From Saccoglossus kowalevskii (lineage: Eukaryota > Hemichordata > Enteropneusta > Harrimaniidae): DNA of 62,668 nucleotides. The notes below the pieces were generated by a model. It was given only the letters and a program-made list of their open reading frames with translations. It did not search any database and had not been told where the DNA came from. This document shows, in pieces, positions 1 through 12,540 of this stretch. Where the stretch lies: NCBI RefSeq assembly GCF_000003605.2, contig NW_003132100.1, positions 1-62,668 of the forward strand, written 5' to 3'. A program made the position numbers and the translations under genes. Every line of letters starts with the position of its first letter. Within the stretch, counting starts at the first letter, position 1.

Positions 1-520
1 ACAAAATGTGATACTTTGTCACACACAGTGCTCTAAACAAAATGTGATACTTTGTAACACACACAGTGGTCTAAACAAAATGTGATACTTTATCACACAC
101 ACAGTGGTCTGAACAAAATGTGATACTTTGTCACACACACAGTGGTATGAACAAAATGTGATACTTTGTCACACACACAGTGGTCTAAACAAAATGTGAT
201 ACTTTGTCATACACACAGTGTGCTAAACAAAATGTGATACTTTGTAACACACACAGTGGTCTAAACAAAATGTGATACTTTGTCACACACACAGTGGTCT
301 AAACAAAATGTGATACTTTGTCATACACACAGTGTGCTAAACAAAATGTGATACTTTGTAACACACACAGTGGTCTAAACAAAATGTGATACTTTGTCAC
401 ACACACAGTGGTCTAAACAAAATGTGATACTTTGTCACACACACAGTGGTCTAAACAAAATATGATACTTTGTCACACACACAGTGGTCTAAACAAAATG
501 TGATACTTTGTCATACACAC
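1..520. repeat. Canonical array with TCATAC/GTGTGCT module
   Basis: Clean 38-bp monomers. A three-monomer module is marked by TCATACACACAGTGTGCT followed by a GTAAC monomer. TCATAC occurs at 207, 321 and 511, which are 114 bp (3 monomers) and 190 bp (5 monomers) apart. No gene is seen. Confidence 0.85.
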
Positions 521-980
521 AGTGTGTTAAAACAAAAATGTGATACTTGTAACACACACAGTGGTCTAAACAAAATGTGATACTTTGTCACACACACAGT
601 GGTCTAAACAAAATGTGATACTTTGTCACATACACAGTGGTCTGAACAAAAATGTGATAATTTTATCACACATACAGTGATCCTAAACAAAATGTGATAC
701 TTTGTAACACACACAGTGACCTAAGCAAAATGTGATACTTTGTCACACACACAGAAGGTCTAAAAAAATGTGATACTTTTGTCATACACACAGGGGTGCT
801 AAACAAAATGTGATACTTTGTAACACACACAGTGGTCTAAACAAAAATGTGATATTTTGTCAGACACACAGTGGTCTAAACAAAAATGTGATACTTTGTC
901 ACATACACAGTGGTCTGAAACAAAAATGTGATACTTTATCACACATACAGTGATCTAAACAAAAATGTGATACTTTGTAA
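511..980. repeat. Indel-rich copy of the GTGACCTAAGC HOR
   Basis: This segment matches the HOR found cleanly near 30.3-30.6 kb, 31.3-31.6 kb and 36-39.5 kb, but with extra single bases. From TCATAC (511) to GACCT (718) it spans 207 bp, against 202 bp in the copy at 30295-30497. The five extra bases lie in A runs, a T run and one C doublet. More extra bases follow, such as an added A in the AGGTCT element and GGGG in place of GTG. The pattern suggests consensus error in assembly more than real divergence. Confidence 0.7.
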
Positions 981-1385
981 CACACACAGTGGCCTAAACA
1001 AAATGTGATACTTTGTCACACACACAGTGGTCTAAACAAAATGTGATACTTTGTCACACACACAGTGGTCTAAACAAAATGTGATACTTTGACACATACA
1101 GTGATCTAAACAAAATGAGATACTTTGTCACACACACAGTGGTCTAAACAAAATGTGATACTTTGTCACACACACAGTGGTCTAAACAAAATGAGATACT
1201 TTGTCACCACACAGTGGTCTAAATAAAATGTGATACTTTGTCACACACACAGTGGTCTAAACAAAATGTGATACTTTGTCACACACAGTGGTCTAAACAA
1301 AATGTGATACTTTGTAACACACACAGCGGTCTAAAGAAAATGAGATACTTTGTCACACTCAGTGGTCTAAACAAAATGTGATACT
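960..1385. repeat. Duplicate of 6540-6965 (offset 5,580 bp)
   Basis: About 425 bp matches 6540-6965 almost base for base. Shared rare variants include TTTGACACATACAGTGATCT, GTCACCACACAG, a TAAATAAAATG monomer and CAGCGGTCTAAAGAAAATG. The copies part at 1385/6965, where the second loses one T (TACTTGTAAC). This is a segmental copy inside the array. Confidence 0.85.
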
Positions 1386-1719
1386 TTGTAACACACACAG
1401 TGTGCTAAACAAAATGTGATACTTTGTCAAACACACATTGGTCTAAACAAAATGTGATACTTTGTCACACACACAGTGGTCTAAACAAAATGTGATACTT
1501 TGTCACACACAGTGGTCTAAACAAAATGTGATACTTTGTCACACACACAGTGGTCAAAAAAATGTGATACTTTGTCACACACACAGTGGTCTAAACAAAA
1601 TGTTATACTTTGTCACACACACAGTGTGCTAAACAAAATGTGATACTTTGTCACACACACAGTGGCCTAAAAAAAATGTGATACTTTGTAACAGACACAG
1701 TGTGCTAAAACAAAAATGC

Positions 1720-1870
1720 GATACTTTGTCACACTCACAGTGCTCTAAACAAAATGTTATACTTTGTAACACACACAGTGGTCTAAACAAAATGTGATAC
1801 TTTATCACACACACAGTGTTCTGAACAAAATGTGATACTTTGTCACACACACAGTGGTCTGAACAAAATG
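1720..1870. repeat. Exemplar of the recurrent four-monomer cassette
   Basis: The cassette reads GTGCTCT monomer, GTAAC monomer, TTATC monomer with CTGAAC, then GTC monomer with CTGAAC. By eye the same order recurs about thirty times across the window, for example near 2900, 5130, 8870, 10410, 12970, 14850, 21610, 24590, 41240, 45410, 54610, 59930 and 62050. Two versions exist: one with GTTATAC after GTGCTCT and one with GTGATAC. The GTGATAC version often follows an ACACATTGTGCT monomer. It is the most widespread block in the array. Confidence 0.75.
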
Positions 1871-3589
1871 TGATACTTTGTCACACACACAGTGGTCTAA
1901 ACAAAATGTGATACTTTGTAACACACACAGTGGTCTAAACAAAATGTGATATTTTGTCACACACACAGTGTGCTAAACAAAATGTGATACTTTGTCACAC
2001 ACACAGTGGTCTAAACAAAATATGATACTTTGTCACACACACAGTGGTCTAAACAAAATGTGATACTTTATCACACACACAGTGGTCTAAACAAAATGTG
2101 ATACTTTGCAACACACACAGTGGTCTAAACAAAAAGTGAAACTTTATCACACACACATTGTGCTAAACAAAATGTGATACTTTGTCACACACACAGTGTG
2201 CTAAACAAAATGTGATACTTTGTCACACACACAGTGGTCTAAACAAAATGTGATACTTTGTCATACACACAGTGTGCTAAACAAAATGTGATACTTTGTC
2301 TCACACAGTGGTCTAAACAAAATGTTATACTTTATCACACACACAGTGGTCAAAACAAAATGTGATACTTTGTCACACACACAGTGGTCTGAACAAAATG
2401 TGATACTTTGTCACACACACAGTGGTCTAAACAAAATGTGATACTTTGTCACACACAGTGGTCTGAACAAAATGTGATATTTTGTCACTCACACATAGGT
2501 CTGAACAAAATGTGATACTTTGTCACACACAGTGGTCTAAACAAAATGTGATACTTTGTAACACACACAGCGGTCTAAACAAAATGAGATACTTTGTCAC
2601 ACTCAGTGGTCTAAACAAAATGTGATACTTTGTAACACACACATTGGTCTAAACAAAATGTGATACTTTGTCACACACAGTGGTCTAAACAAAATGTGAT
2701 ACTTTGTCACACACACAGTGGTCTAAAAAATGTGATACTTTGTCACACACACAGTGGTCTAAACAAAATGTTATACTTTGTCACGCACACAGTGTGCTAA
2801 ACAAAATGTGATACTTTCTCACACACACAGTGGCCTAAAAAAATGTGATACTTTGTAACACACACAGTGTGCTAAACAAAATGTGATACTTTGTCACACA
2901 CACAGTGCTCTAAACAAAATGTTATACTTTGTAACACACACAGTGGTCTAAACAAAATGTGATACTTTATCACACACACAGTGGTCTGAACAAAATGTGA
3001 TACTTTGTCACACACACAGTGGTCTGAACAAAATGTGATACATTGTCACACACACAGTGGTCTAAACAAAATGTGATACTTTGTAACACACACAGTGGTC
3101 TAAACAAAATGTGATACTTTGTCACACACACAGTGGTCTAAACAAAATGAGATACTTTGTCACACACACAGTGGTCTAAACAAAATGTGATACTTTGTCA
3201 CACACACAGTGGTCTAAACAAAATGAGATACTTTGTCACCACACAGTGGTCTAAACAAAATGTGATACTTTGTCACACACACAGTGGTCAAAATAAAATG
3301 TGATACTTTGTCACACACACAGTGGTCTGAACAAAATGTGATACTTTGTCGCACACACAGTGGTCTAAACAAAATGTGATACTTTGTCACACACAGTGGT
3401 CTGAACAAAATGTGATACTTTGTCACTCACACATAGGTCTAAACAAAATGTGATACTTTGTCACACACAGTTGTCTAAACAAAATGTGATACTTTGTAAC
3501 ACAAACAGTGGTCTAAAGAAAATGTGATACTTTATCACACACTCAGTGGTATGAACAAAATGTGATACTTTGTCACACACACAGTGGTC

Positions 3590-5560
3590 TAAACAAAATG
3601 TGATACTTTGTCACACACACGGTGGTCAAAAAATGTGATACTTTGTCACACACACAGTGGTCTAAACAAAATGTTATACTTTGTCACACACACAGTGTGC
3701 TAAAAAAATGTGATACTTTGTCACACACACAGTGGCCTAAAAAAATGTGATACTTTGTAACACACACAGTGTGCTAAACAAAATGCGATACTTTGTCACA
3801 CACACAGTGCTCTAAACAAAATGTTATACTTTGTAACACACACAGTGGTCTAAACAAAATGTGATTCTTTGTCACACACACAGTGTTCTGAACAAAATGT
3901 GATACTTTGTCACACACACAGTGGTCTGAACAAAATGTGATACTTTGTCACACACACAGTGGTCTAAACAAAATGTGATACTTTGTAACACACACAGTGG
4001 TCTAAACAAAATGTGATATTTTGTCACACTCACAGTGTGCTAAACAAAATGTGATACTTTGTCACACACACAGTGGTCTAAACAAAATGTGATACTTTGT
4101 CACACACACAGTGGTCTAAACAAAATATGATACTTTGTCACACACACAGTGGTCTAAGCAAAATGTGATACTTTGTAACACACACAGTGGCCTAAACAAA
4201 ATGTGATACTTTGTCACACACACAGTGGTCTAAACAAAATGTGATACTTTGTCACACACACAGTGGTCTAAACAAAATGTGATACTTTGTCACACACACA
4301 GTGGTCTAAACAAAATGTGATACTTTGTCACACACACAGTGGTCTAAACAAAATGACATACTTTGTCACACCCACAGTGGTCTAAACAAAATGTGATACT
4401 TTGTCACACACACAGTGGTCTAAACTAAAATGAGATACTTTGTCAAACACACATTGGTCTAAACAAAATGTGATACTTTTGTCACACACACAGTGGTCAA
4501 AACAAAATGTGATACTTTGTCACACACAGTTGTCTAAACAAAATGTGATCCTTTGTCAGACACACAGTGGTCTAAAAAATGTGATACTTTGTCACACACA
4601 CAGTGGTCTAAACAAAATGTTATACTTTGTCACACACACAGTGTGCTAAACAAAATGTGATACTTTGTCACACACACAGTGGCCTAAAAAATGTGATACT
4701 TTGTAACACACACAGTGTGCTAAACAAAATGTGATACTTTGTCACACACAGAGTGCTCTAAACAAAATGTTATACTTTGTAACACACTCAGTGGTCTAAA
4801 CAAAATGTGATACTTTATCACACACACAGTGGTCTGAACAAAATGTGATTCTTTGTCACACACACAGTGGTCTGAACAAAATGTGATACTTTGTCACACA
4901 CAGTGGTCTAAACAAAATGTGATACTTTGTCACACACACAGTGGTCAAAAAATGTGATACTTTGTCACACACACAGTGGTCTAAACAAAATGTTATACTT
5001 TGTCACACACACAGTGTGCTAAACAAAATGTGATACTTTGTCACACACACAGTGGCCTAAAATAATGTGATACTTTGTAACACACACAGTGTGCTAAACA
5101 AAATGCGATACTTTGTCACACACACAGTGCTCTAAACAAAATGTTATACTTTGTAACACACACAGTGGTCTAAACAAAATGTGATACTTTATCACACACA
5201 CAGTGTTCTGAACAAAATGTGATACTTTGTCACACACACAGTGGTCTGAACAAAATGTGATACTTTGTCACACACACAGTGGTCTAAACAAAATGTGATA
5301 CTTTGTAACACACACAGTGGTCTAAACAAAATGTGATATTTTGTCACACTCACAGTGTGCTAAACAAAATGTGATACTTTGTCACACACACAGTGGTTTA
5401 AACAAAATGTGATACTTTGTCACACACACAGTGGTCTAAACAAAATATGATACTTTGTCACACACACAGTGGTCTAAGCAAAATGTGATACTTTGTAACA
5501 CACACAGTGGCCTAAACAAAATGTGATACTTTGTCACACACACAGTGGTCAAAACAAAAT
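3590..5560. repeat. Duplication pair 3590-4240 / 4910-5560 (offset 1,320 bp)
   Basis: About 650 bp is repeated at an offset of 1,320 bp. Both copies share the ATGCGATAC monomer, GTGTTCTGAAC, the TCACACTCACAG monomer, AAAATATGATAC and GTCTAAGCAAAATG. Few differences are visible: GATTCTTTG against GATACTTTA near 3865/5185, and GGTCTA against GGTTTA near 4077/5397. It is a recent segmental copy. Confidence 0.85.
4216..4253 (+). repeat. Reference monomer (38 bp)
   Basis: This copy matches the commonest base at every position and is followed by an identical copy at 4254-4291. In order it holds ACACACACAG, TGGTCTAAAC, AAAATGTGAT and ACTTTGTC. Composition is 14 A, 8 C, 6 G and 10 T. It contains no CpG and no GATC. 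Two overlapping inverted repeats are visible: TGTGA and TCACA separated by 7 bases (the second arm runs into the next monomer), and ACAAA and TTTGT separated by 9 bases. The start point is arbitrary. Confidence 0.95.
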
Positions 5561-5859
5561 GTGATACTTTGTCACATACACAGTGGTCTGAACAAAATGT
5601 GATACTATATCACACATACAGTGATCTAAACAAAATGTGATACTTTGTATAACACACAGTGGCCTAAACATAATGTGATACTTTGTCACACACACAGTGG
5701 TCTAAACAAAATGTGATACTTTGTAACACACACAGAGGTCTAAACAAAATGTGATACTTTATCACACACACAGTGGTCTGAACAAAATGTGATACTTTGT
5801 CACACACACAGTGGTCTGAACAAAATGTGATACTTTGTCACACACACAGTGGTCTTAAC

Positions 5860-7130
5860 AAAATGTGATACTTTGTCATACACACAGTGTGCTAAACAAA
5901 ATGTGATACTTTGTAACACACACAGTGGTCTAAACAAAATGTGATACTTTGTCACACACACAGAGGTCAAAACAAAATGTGATACTTTGTCACATACACA
6001 GTAGTCTGAACAAAATGTGATACTTTATCACACATACAGTGATCTAAACAAAATGTGATACTTTGTAACACACACAGTGGCCTAAACAAAATGTGATACT
6101 TTGTCACACACACAGTGGTCTAAACAAAATGTGATACTTTGTCACACACACAGTGGTCTAAAGAAAATGTGATACTTTGACACATACAGTGATCTAAACA
6201 AAATGTAATACTTTGTCACACATACAGTGATCTAAACAAAATGTGATACTTTATCACACACACAGTGGTCTGAACAAAATGTGATACTTTGTCACACACA
6301 CAGTGGTCTGAACAAAATGTGATACTTTGTCACACACACAGTGGTCTAAACAAAATGTGATACTTTGTCATACACACAGTGTGCTAAACAAAATGTGATA
6401 CTTTGTAACACACACAGTGGTCTAAACAAAATGTGATACTTTGTCAGACACACAGTGGTCTAAACAAAATGTGATACTTTGTCACATACACAGTGGTCTG
6501 AACAAAATGTGATACTTTATCACACATACAGTGATCTAAACAAAATGTGATACTTTGTAACACACACAGTGGCCTAAACAAAATGTGATACTTTGTCACA
6601 CACACAGTGGTCTAAACAAAATGTGATACTTTGTCACACACACAGTGGTCTAAACAAAATGTGATACTTTGACACATACAGTGATCTAAACAAAATGAGA
6701 TACTTTGTCACAAACACAGTGGTCTAAACAAAATGTGATACTTTGTCACACACACAGTGGTCTAAACAAAATGAGATACTTTGTCACCACACAGTGGTCT
6801 AAATAAAATGTGATACTTTGTCACACACACAGTGGTCTAAACAAAATGTGATACTTTGTCACACACAGTGGTCTAAACAAAATGTGATACTTTGTAACAC
6901 ACACAGCGGTCTAAAGAAAATGAGATACTTTGTCACACTCAGTGGTCTAAACGAAATGTGATACTTGTAACACACACAATGGTCTAAACAAAATGTGATA
7001 CTTTGTCACACACACAGTGGTCTAAACAAAATGTGATACTTTGTCACATACACAGTGGTCTGAACAAAATGTGATACTTTATCGCACATACAGTGATCTA
7101 AACAAAATGTGATATTTTGTAACACACACA
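5860..7130. repeat. Long duplicate of 11245-12515 (offset 5,385 bp)
   Basis: About 1.27 kb is collinear with 11245-12515. Matching markers include AGTGTGCT (5886/11271), the TCATAC monomer, GACACATACAGTGATCT (6671/12056) and AACGAAATG with the shortened TACTTGTAAC (6951/12336). The copy at 11451 has TATAACACACAG where this one has GTAACACACACAG. Each copy is followed directly by a strongly diverged island. Confidence 0.85.
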
Positions 7131-7170
7131 GTGGCCTAAACAAAATGTGATACTTTGTCACACACACAGT

Positions 7171-7500
7171 GGTGTAAACAAAATATGTTATTTTGTGACA
7201 CACACAGTGTTGTAAACAAAATATGAGATTTTGTCACACACACTGGTTTGTACAAAAAGTGATAGTTTGTCACTCACACATAGGTCTAAACAAACAGAGA
7301 TAGTTTGTCACTCACACTCGTTTGAACAAAATTAGATTCTTAGTAACTCAAACACTCGTTTAAACAAAAAGTGATAGTTTATCACACACACAGTGGTCGG
7401 TACAAAATGTGATAGTTAGTCACACACACACTGGTGTAAGCAAAATGTGATACTTTGTAACACACACAGTGGTGTAAACAAAAAGTGATATTTTGTCACA
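7171..7500. repeat. Strongly diverged satellite island
   Basis: The 38-bp rhythm persists, but most monomers carry several substitutions. Examples are AAAATATGTTATTTTGTGAC, CACTGGTTTGTACAAAAAG, AAACAAACAGAGATAG, ACTCGTTTGAACAAAATTAG and GGTCGGTACAAAATG. TAGTTTG replaces TACTTTG more than once. This contrasts sharply with the zero to three changes per monomer on both sides. It could be an old, unhomogenised patch or a poorly resolved assembly segment. Confidence 0.8.
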
Positions 7501-8120
7501 TACACAGTGGTCTAAACAAAATGTGATACTTTGTCACATACACAGTGGTCTGAACAAAATGTGATACTTTATCACACACACAGTGATCTAAACAAAATGT
7601 GATATTTTGTAACACACACAGTGGTCTAAACAAAATGTGATACTTTGTCACACACACAGTGGTGTAAACAAAATGTGATACTTTGTCACACACACAGTGG
7701 TGTAAACAAAATGTTATACTTTGTCACACACACAGTGTGCTAAACAAAATGTGATAATTTGTCACACACACAGTGGCCTAAAAAAATGTGATACTTTGTA
7801 ACACACACAGTGTGCTAAAGAAAATGTGATACTTTGTCACACACACAGTGCTATAAACAAAATGTTATATTTTGTAACACACACAGTGGTGTAAATAAAA
7901 TGAGATACTTTATCACACACACAGTGGTCTGAACAAAATGTGATACTTTGTCACACACACAGTGGTGGAACAAAATGTGACACTTTGTCACACACACAGT
8001 GGTGTAAACAAAATGTGATACTTTGTAACACACACAGTGGTCTAAACAAAATGTGATACTTTGTCACACACACAGTGGTCTAAACAAAATGTGATACTTT
8101 GTCACACACACAGTGGTTTA
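7501..8120. repeat. Mildly diverged zone with GTGTAAAC monomers
   Basis: After the diverged island the array returns towards consensus, but GGTGTAAAC replaces GGTCTAAAC in several monomers (for example near 7670, 7705 and 8005). Isolated changes such as GTGGTGGAACAAAATG also occur. The GTGCT cassette is present at about 7850. No gene is seen. Confidence 0.7.
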
Positions 8121-8219
8121 AACAAAATGTGATACTTTGTCACACACACAGTGGTTTAAACAAAATGAGATACTTTGTCACACACAGTGGTTTAAACAAA
8201 ATGTGATACTTTGTCACAC

Positions 8220-10213
8220 ACACAGTGGTTTAAACAAAATGAGATACTTTGTCACCACACAGTGGTCTAAACAAAATGTGATACTTTGTCACACACACAG
8301 TGGTCAAAACAAAATGTGATACTTTGTCACACACACAGTGGTCTGAACAGAATGTGATACTTTGTCACTCACACATAGGTCTAAACAAAATGTGATACTT
8401 TGTCACACACAGTTGTCTAAACAAAATGTGATACTTTGTAACACAAACAGTGGTCTAAAGAAAATGTGATACTTTATTACACACTCAGTGGTATGAACAA
8501 AATGTGATACTTTGTCACACACACAGTGGTCTAAACAAAATGTGATACTTTGTCACACACACGGTGGTCAAAAAATGTGATACTTTGTCACACACACAGT
8601 GGTCTAAACAAAATGTTATAGTTTGTCACATACAGCGTGTTAAACGAAATGTGTTACATTATCACACACACAGTGGTCTGAACAAAATGTGATACTTTGT
8701 CACACACACAGTGGTCTAAACAAAATGTGATACTTTGTCACACACACAGTGGTCTAAACAAAATGTGATACTTTGTCACACACACAGTGTACTAAACGAA
8801 ATGTGATACTTTATCACACACACAGTGTGCTAAACAAAATGTGATACTTTGTCACACACAGTGCTCTAAACAAAATGTGATACTTTGTAACACACACAGT
8901 GGTCTAAACAAAATGTGATACTTTATCACACACACAGTGGTCTGAACAAAATGTGATACTTTGTCACACACACAGTGGTCTGAACAAAATGTGATACTTT
9001 GTCACACACACAGTGGTCTAAACAAAATGTGATACTTTGTCATACACACAGTGGTCAAAACAAAATGTGATACTTTGTCACATACACAGTGGTCTGAACA
9101 AAATGTGATACTTTGTCACACACACAGTGGTCTAAACAAAATGTGATACTTTGTCATACACACAGTGTGCTAAACAAAATGTGATACTTTGTAACACACA
9201 GTGGTCTAAACAAAATGTGATACTTTGTCACACACACAGTGGTCTAAACAAAATGTGATACTTTGTCACACACACAGTGCTCTAAACAAAATGTTATACT
9301 TTGTAACACACACAGTGGTCTAAACAAAATGTGATACTTTATCACACACACAGTGGTCTGAACAAAATGTGATACTTTGTCACACACACAGTGGTCTGAA
9401 CAAAATGTGATACATTGTCACACACACAGTGGTCTAAACAAAATGTGATACTTTATAACACACACAGTGGTCTAAACAAAATGTGATACTTTGTCACACA
9501 CACAGTGGTCTAAACAAAATGTGATACTTTGTCACACACACAGTGGTCTAAACAAAATCAGATACTTTGTCACCACACAGTGGTCTAAACAAAATGTGAT
9601 ACTTTGTCACACACACAGTGGTCAAAATAAAATGTGATACTTTGTCACACACACAGTGGTCTGAACAAAATGTGATACTTTGTCGCACACACAGTGGTGT
9701 AAACAAAATGTGATACTTTGTCACACACAGTGGTCTGAACAAAATGTGATACTTTGTCACTCACACATAGGTCTAAACAAAATGTGATACTTTGTCACAC
9801 ACAAGTTGTCTAAACAAAATGTGATACTTTGTAACACAAACAGTGGTCTAAAGAAAATGTGATACTTTATTACACACTCAGTGGTATGAACAAAATGTGA
9901 TACTTTGTCACACACACAGTGGTCTAAACAAAATGTGATACTTTGTCACACACACGTTGGTCAAAAAATGTGATACTTTGTCACACACACAGTGGTCTAA
10001 ACAAAATGTTATACTTTGTCACATACAGCGTGTTAAACGAAATGTGTTACATTATCACACACACAGTGGTCTGAACAAAATGTGATACTTTGTCACACAC
10101 ACAGTGGTCTAAACAAAATGTGATACTTTGTCACACACACAGTGGTCTAAACAAAATGTGATACTTTGTCACACACACAGTGTGCTAAACGAAATGTGAT
10201 ACTTTATCACACA
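8220..10213. repeat. Duplication pair 8220-8820 / 9612-10213 (offset about 1,393 bp)
   Basis: About 600 bp is repeated. Shared rare markers are GTCACCACACAG, CACACATAGGTCT (8376/9768), the TTATTACACACTCAGTGGTATG monomer (8476/9869) and CAGCGTGTTAAACGAAATG (8633/10026). The second copy has one extra A near 9800, which shifts the offset from 1,392 to 1,393. Array between and around the copies is ordinary cassette type. Confidence 0.8.
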
Positions 10214-12540
10214 CACAGTGGTCTAAACAAAATGTGATACTTTGTCACACACAGTGGTTTAAACAAAATGTGATACTTTGTCACGCACACAGTGTGCTAA
10301 ACAAAATGTGATACTTTCTCACACACACAGTGGCCTAAAAAAATGTGATACTTTGTAACACACACAGTGTGCTAAACAAAATGTGATACTTTGTCACACA
10401 CACAGTGCTCTAAACAAAATGTTATACTTTGTAACACACACAGTGGTCTAAACAAAATGTGATACTTTATCACACACACAGTGGTCTGAACAAAATGTGA
10501 TACTTTGTCACACACACAGTGGTCTGAACAAAATGTGATACATTGTCACACACACAGTGGTCTAAACAAAATGTGATACTTTGTAACACACACAGTGGTC
10601 TAAACAAAATGTGATACTTTGTCACACACACAGTGGTCTAAACAAAATGAGATACTTTGTAACACACACAGTGGTGTAAACAAAATGTGATACTTTGTCA
10701 CACACACAGTGGTCTAAACAAAATGTGATACTTTGTCACACACACAGTGGTCTAAACAAAATGTGATACTTTGTCACACACAGTGGTCTAAACAAAATGT
10801 GATACTTTGTAACACACACAGCGGTCTAAAGAAAATGAGATACTTTGTCACACTCACTGGTCTAAACGAAATGTGATACTTGTAACACACACAGTGGTCT
10901 AAACAAAATGTGATACTTTGTCACACACACAGTGGTCTAAACAAAATGTGATACTTTGTCACATACACAGTGGTCTGAACAAAATGTGATACTTTATCGC
11001 ACATACATTGATCTAAACAAAATGTGATATTTTGTAACACACACAGTGGCCTAAACAAAATGTGATACTTTGTCACACACACAGTGGTCTAAACAAAATG
11101 TGATACTTTGTCACACACACAGTGGTCTAAACAAAATGTGATATTTTGTAACACACACAGTGGTCTAAACAAAATGAGATACTTTGTCTCACACAGTGGT
11201 CTAAACAAAATGTTATACTTTATCACACACACAGTGGTCTAAACAAAATGTGATACTTTGTCACACACACAGTGTGCTAAACAAAATGTGATACTTTGTA
11301 ACACACACAGTGGTCTAAACAAAATGTGATACTTTGTCACACACACAGTGGTCAAAACAAAATGTGATACTTTGTCACATACACAGTGGTCTGAACAAAA
11401 TGTGATACTTTATCACACATACAGTGATCTAAACAAAATGTGATACTTTGTATAACACACAGTGGCCTAAACATAATGTGATACTTTGTCACACACACAG
11501 TGGTCTAAACAAAATGTGATACTTTGTCACACACACAGTGGTCTAAAGAAAATGTGATACTTTGACACATACAGTGATCTAAACAAAATGTTATACTTTG
11601 TCACACATACAGTGATCTAAACAAAATGTGATACTTTATCACACACACAGTGGTCTGAACAAAATGTGATACTTTGTCACGCACACAGTGGTCTGAACAA
11701 AATGTGATACTTTGTCACACACACAGTGATCTAAACAAAATGTGATACTTTGTCATACACACAGTGTGCTAAACAAAATGTGATACTTTGTAACACACAC
11801 AGTGGTCTAAACAAAATGTGATACTTTGTCAGACACACAGTGGTCTAAACAAAATGTGATACTTTGTCACATACACAGTGGTCTGAACAAAATGTGATAC
11901 TTTATCACACATACAGTGATCTAAACAAAATGTGATACTTTGTAACACACACAGTGGCCTAAACAAAATGTGATACTTTGTCACACACACAGTGGTCTAA
12001 ACAAAATGTGATACTTTGTCACACACACAGTGGTCTAATCAAAATGTGATACTTTGACACATACAGTGATCTAAACAAAATGAAATACTTTGTCACACAC
12101 ACAGTGGTCTAAACAAAATGTGATACTTTGTCACACACACAGTGGTCTAAACAAAATGAGATACTTTGTCACCACACAGTGGTCTAAATAAAATGTGATA
12201 CTTTGTCACACACACAGTGGTCTAAACAAAATGTGATACTTTGTCACACACAGTGGTCTAAACAAAATGTGATACTTTGTAACACACACAGCGGTCTAAA
12301 GAAAATGAGATACTTTGTCACACTCAGTGGTCTAAACGAAATGTGATACTTGTAACACACACAGTGGTCTAAACAAAATGTGATACTTTGTCACACACAC
12401 AGTGGTCTAAACAAAATGTGATACTTTGTCACATACACAGTGGTCTGAACAAAATGTGATACTTTATCGCACATACATTGATCTAACAAAATGTGATATT
12501 ATTGTAACACACACAGTGGCCTAAACAAAATGTGATACTT
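10214..12540. repeat. Cassette and TGATCT-type array, includes second 5,385-offset copy
   Basis: 10,214-11,240 is ordinary cassette array. 11,245-12,515 is the partner of 5860-7130. The ACGAAATG/TACTTGTAAC marker also occurs at 10866, 1,470 bp before its copy at 12336. One-base insertions begin near 12,490 (TATTATTGTAAC) and 12,540 (CTTTTGTAAC), at the edge of the next diverged island. Confidence 0.75.

Larger units (their letters stand above)
1386..5560. repeat. Cassette-type array domain
   Basis: This domain is dominated by monomers carrying GTGGCCTAAAAAAATG (1 bp short), GTGTGCT and GTGCTCT, followed by GTTATAC-GTAAC, TTATC and CTGAAC monomers. The GTGGCCT marker falls at 1664, 2832, 3734, 4681 and 5054, so the spacing is irregular (1168, 902, 947 and 373 bp). 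That irregularity suggests repeated unequal exchange. No gene or unique sequence is present. Confidence 0.8.

Noticed and set aside
521-980. A distinct satellite subfamily with longer A runs
   Set aside because: The extra bases are irregular single insertions compared with clean copies of the same HOR, which fits consensus error better than a heritable subfamily.
4216-4270. Bacterial CRP-like operator, from TGTGA and TCACA half sites
   Set aside because: The spacer is 7 bases where the known site has 6, the motif is in every monomer of a 62-kb array, and nothing suggests a bacterial genome.
7171-7500. Insertion of a transposon or unique DNA at the diverged islands
   Set aside because: The 38-bp rhythm, the CA tract and the AAACAAAA core remain recognisable throughout, and there are no terminal repeats or target-site duplications.
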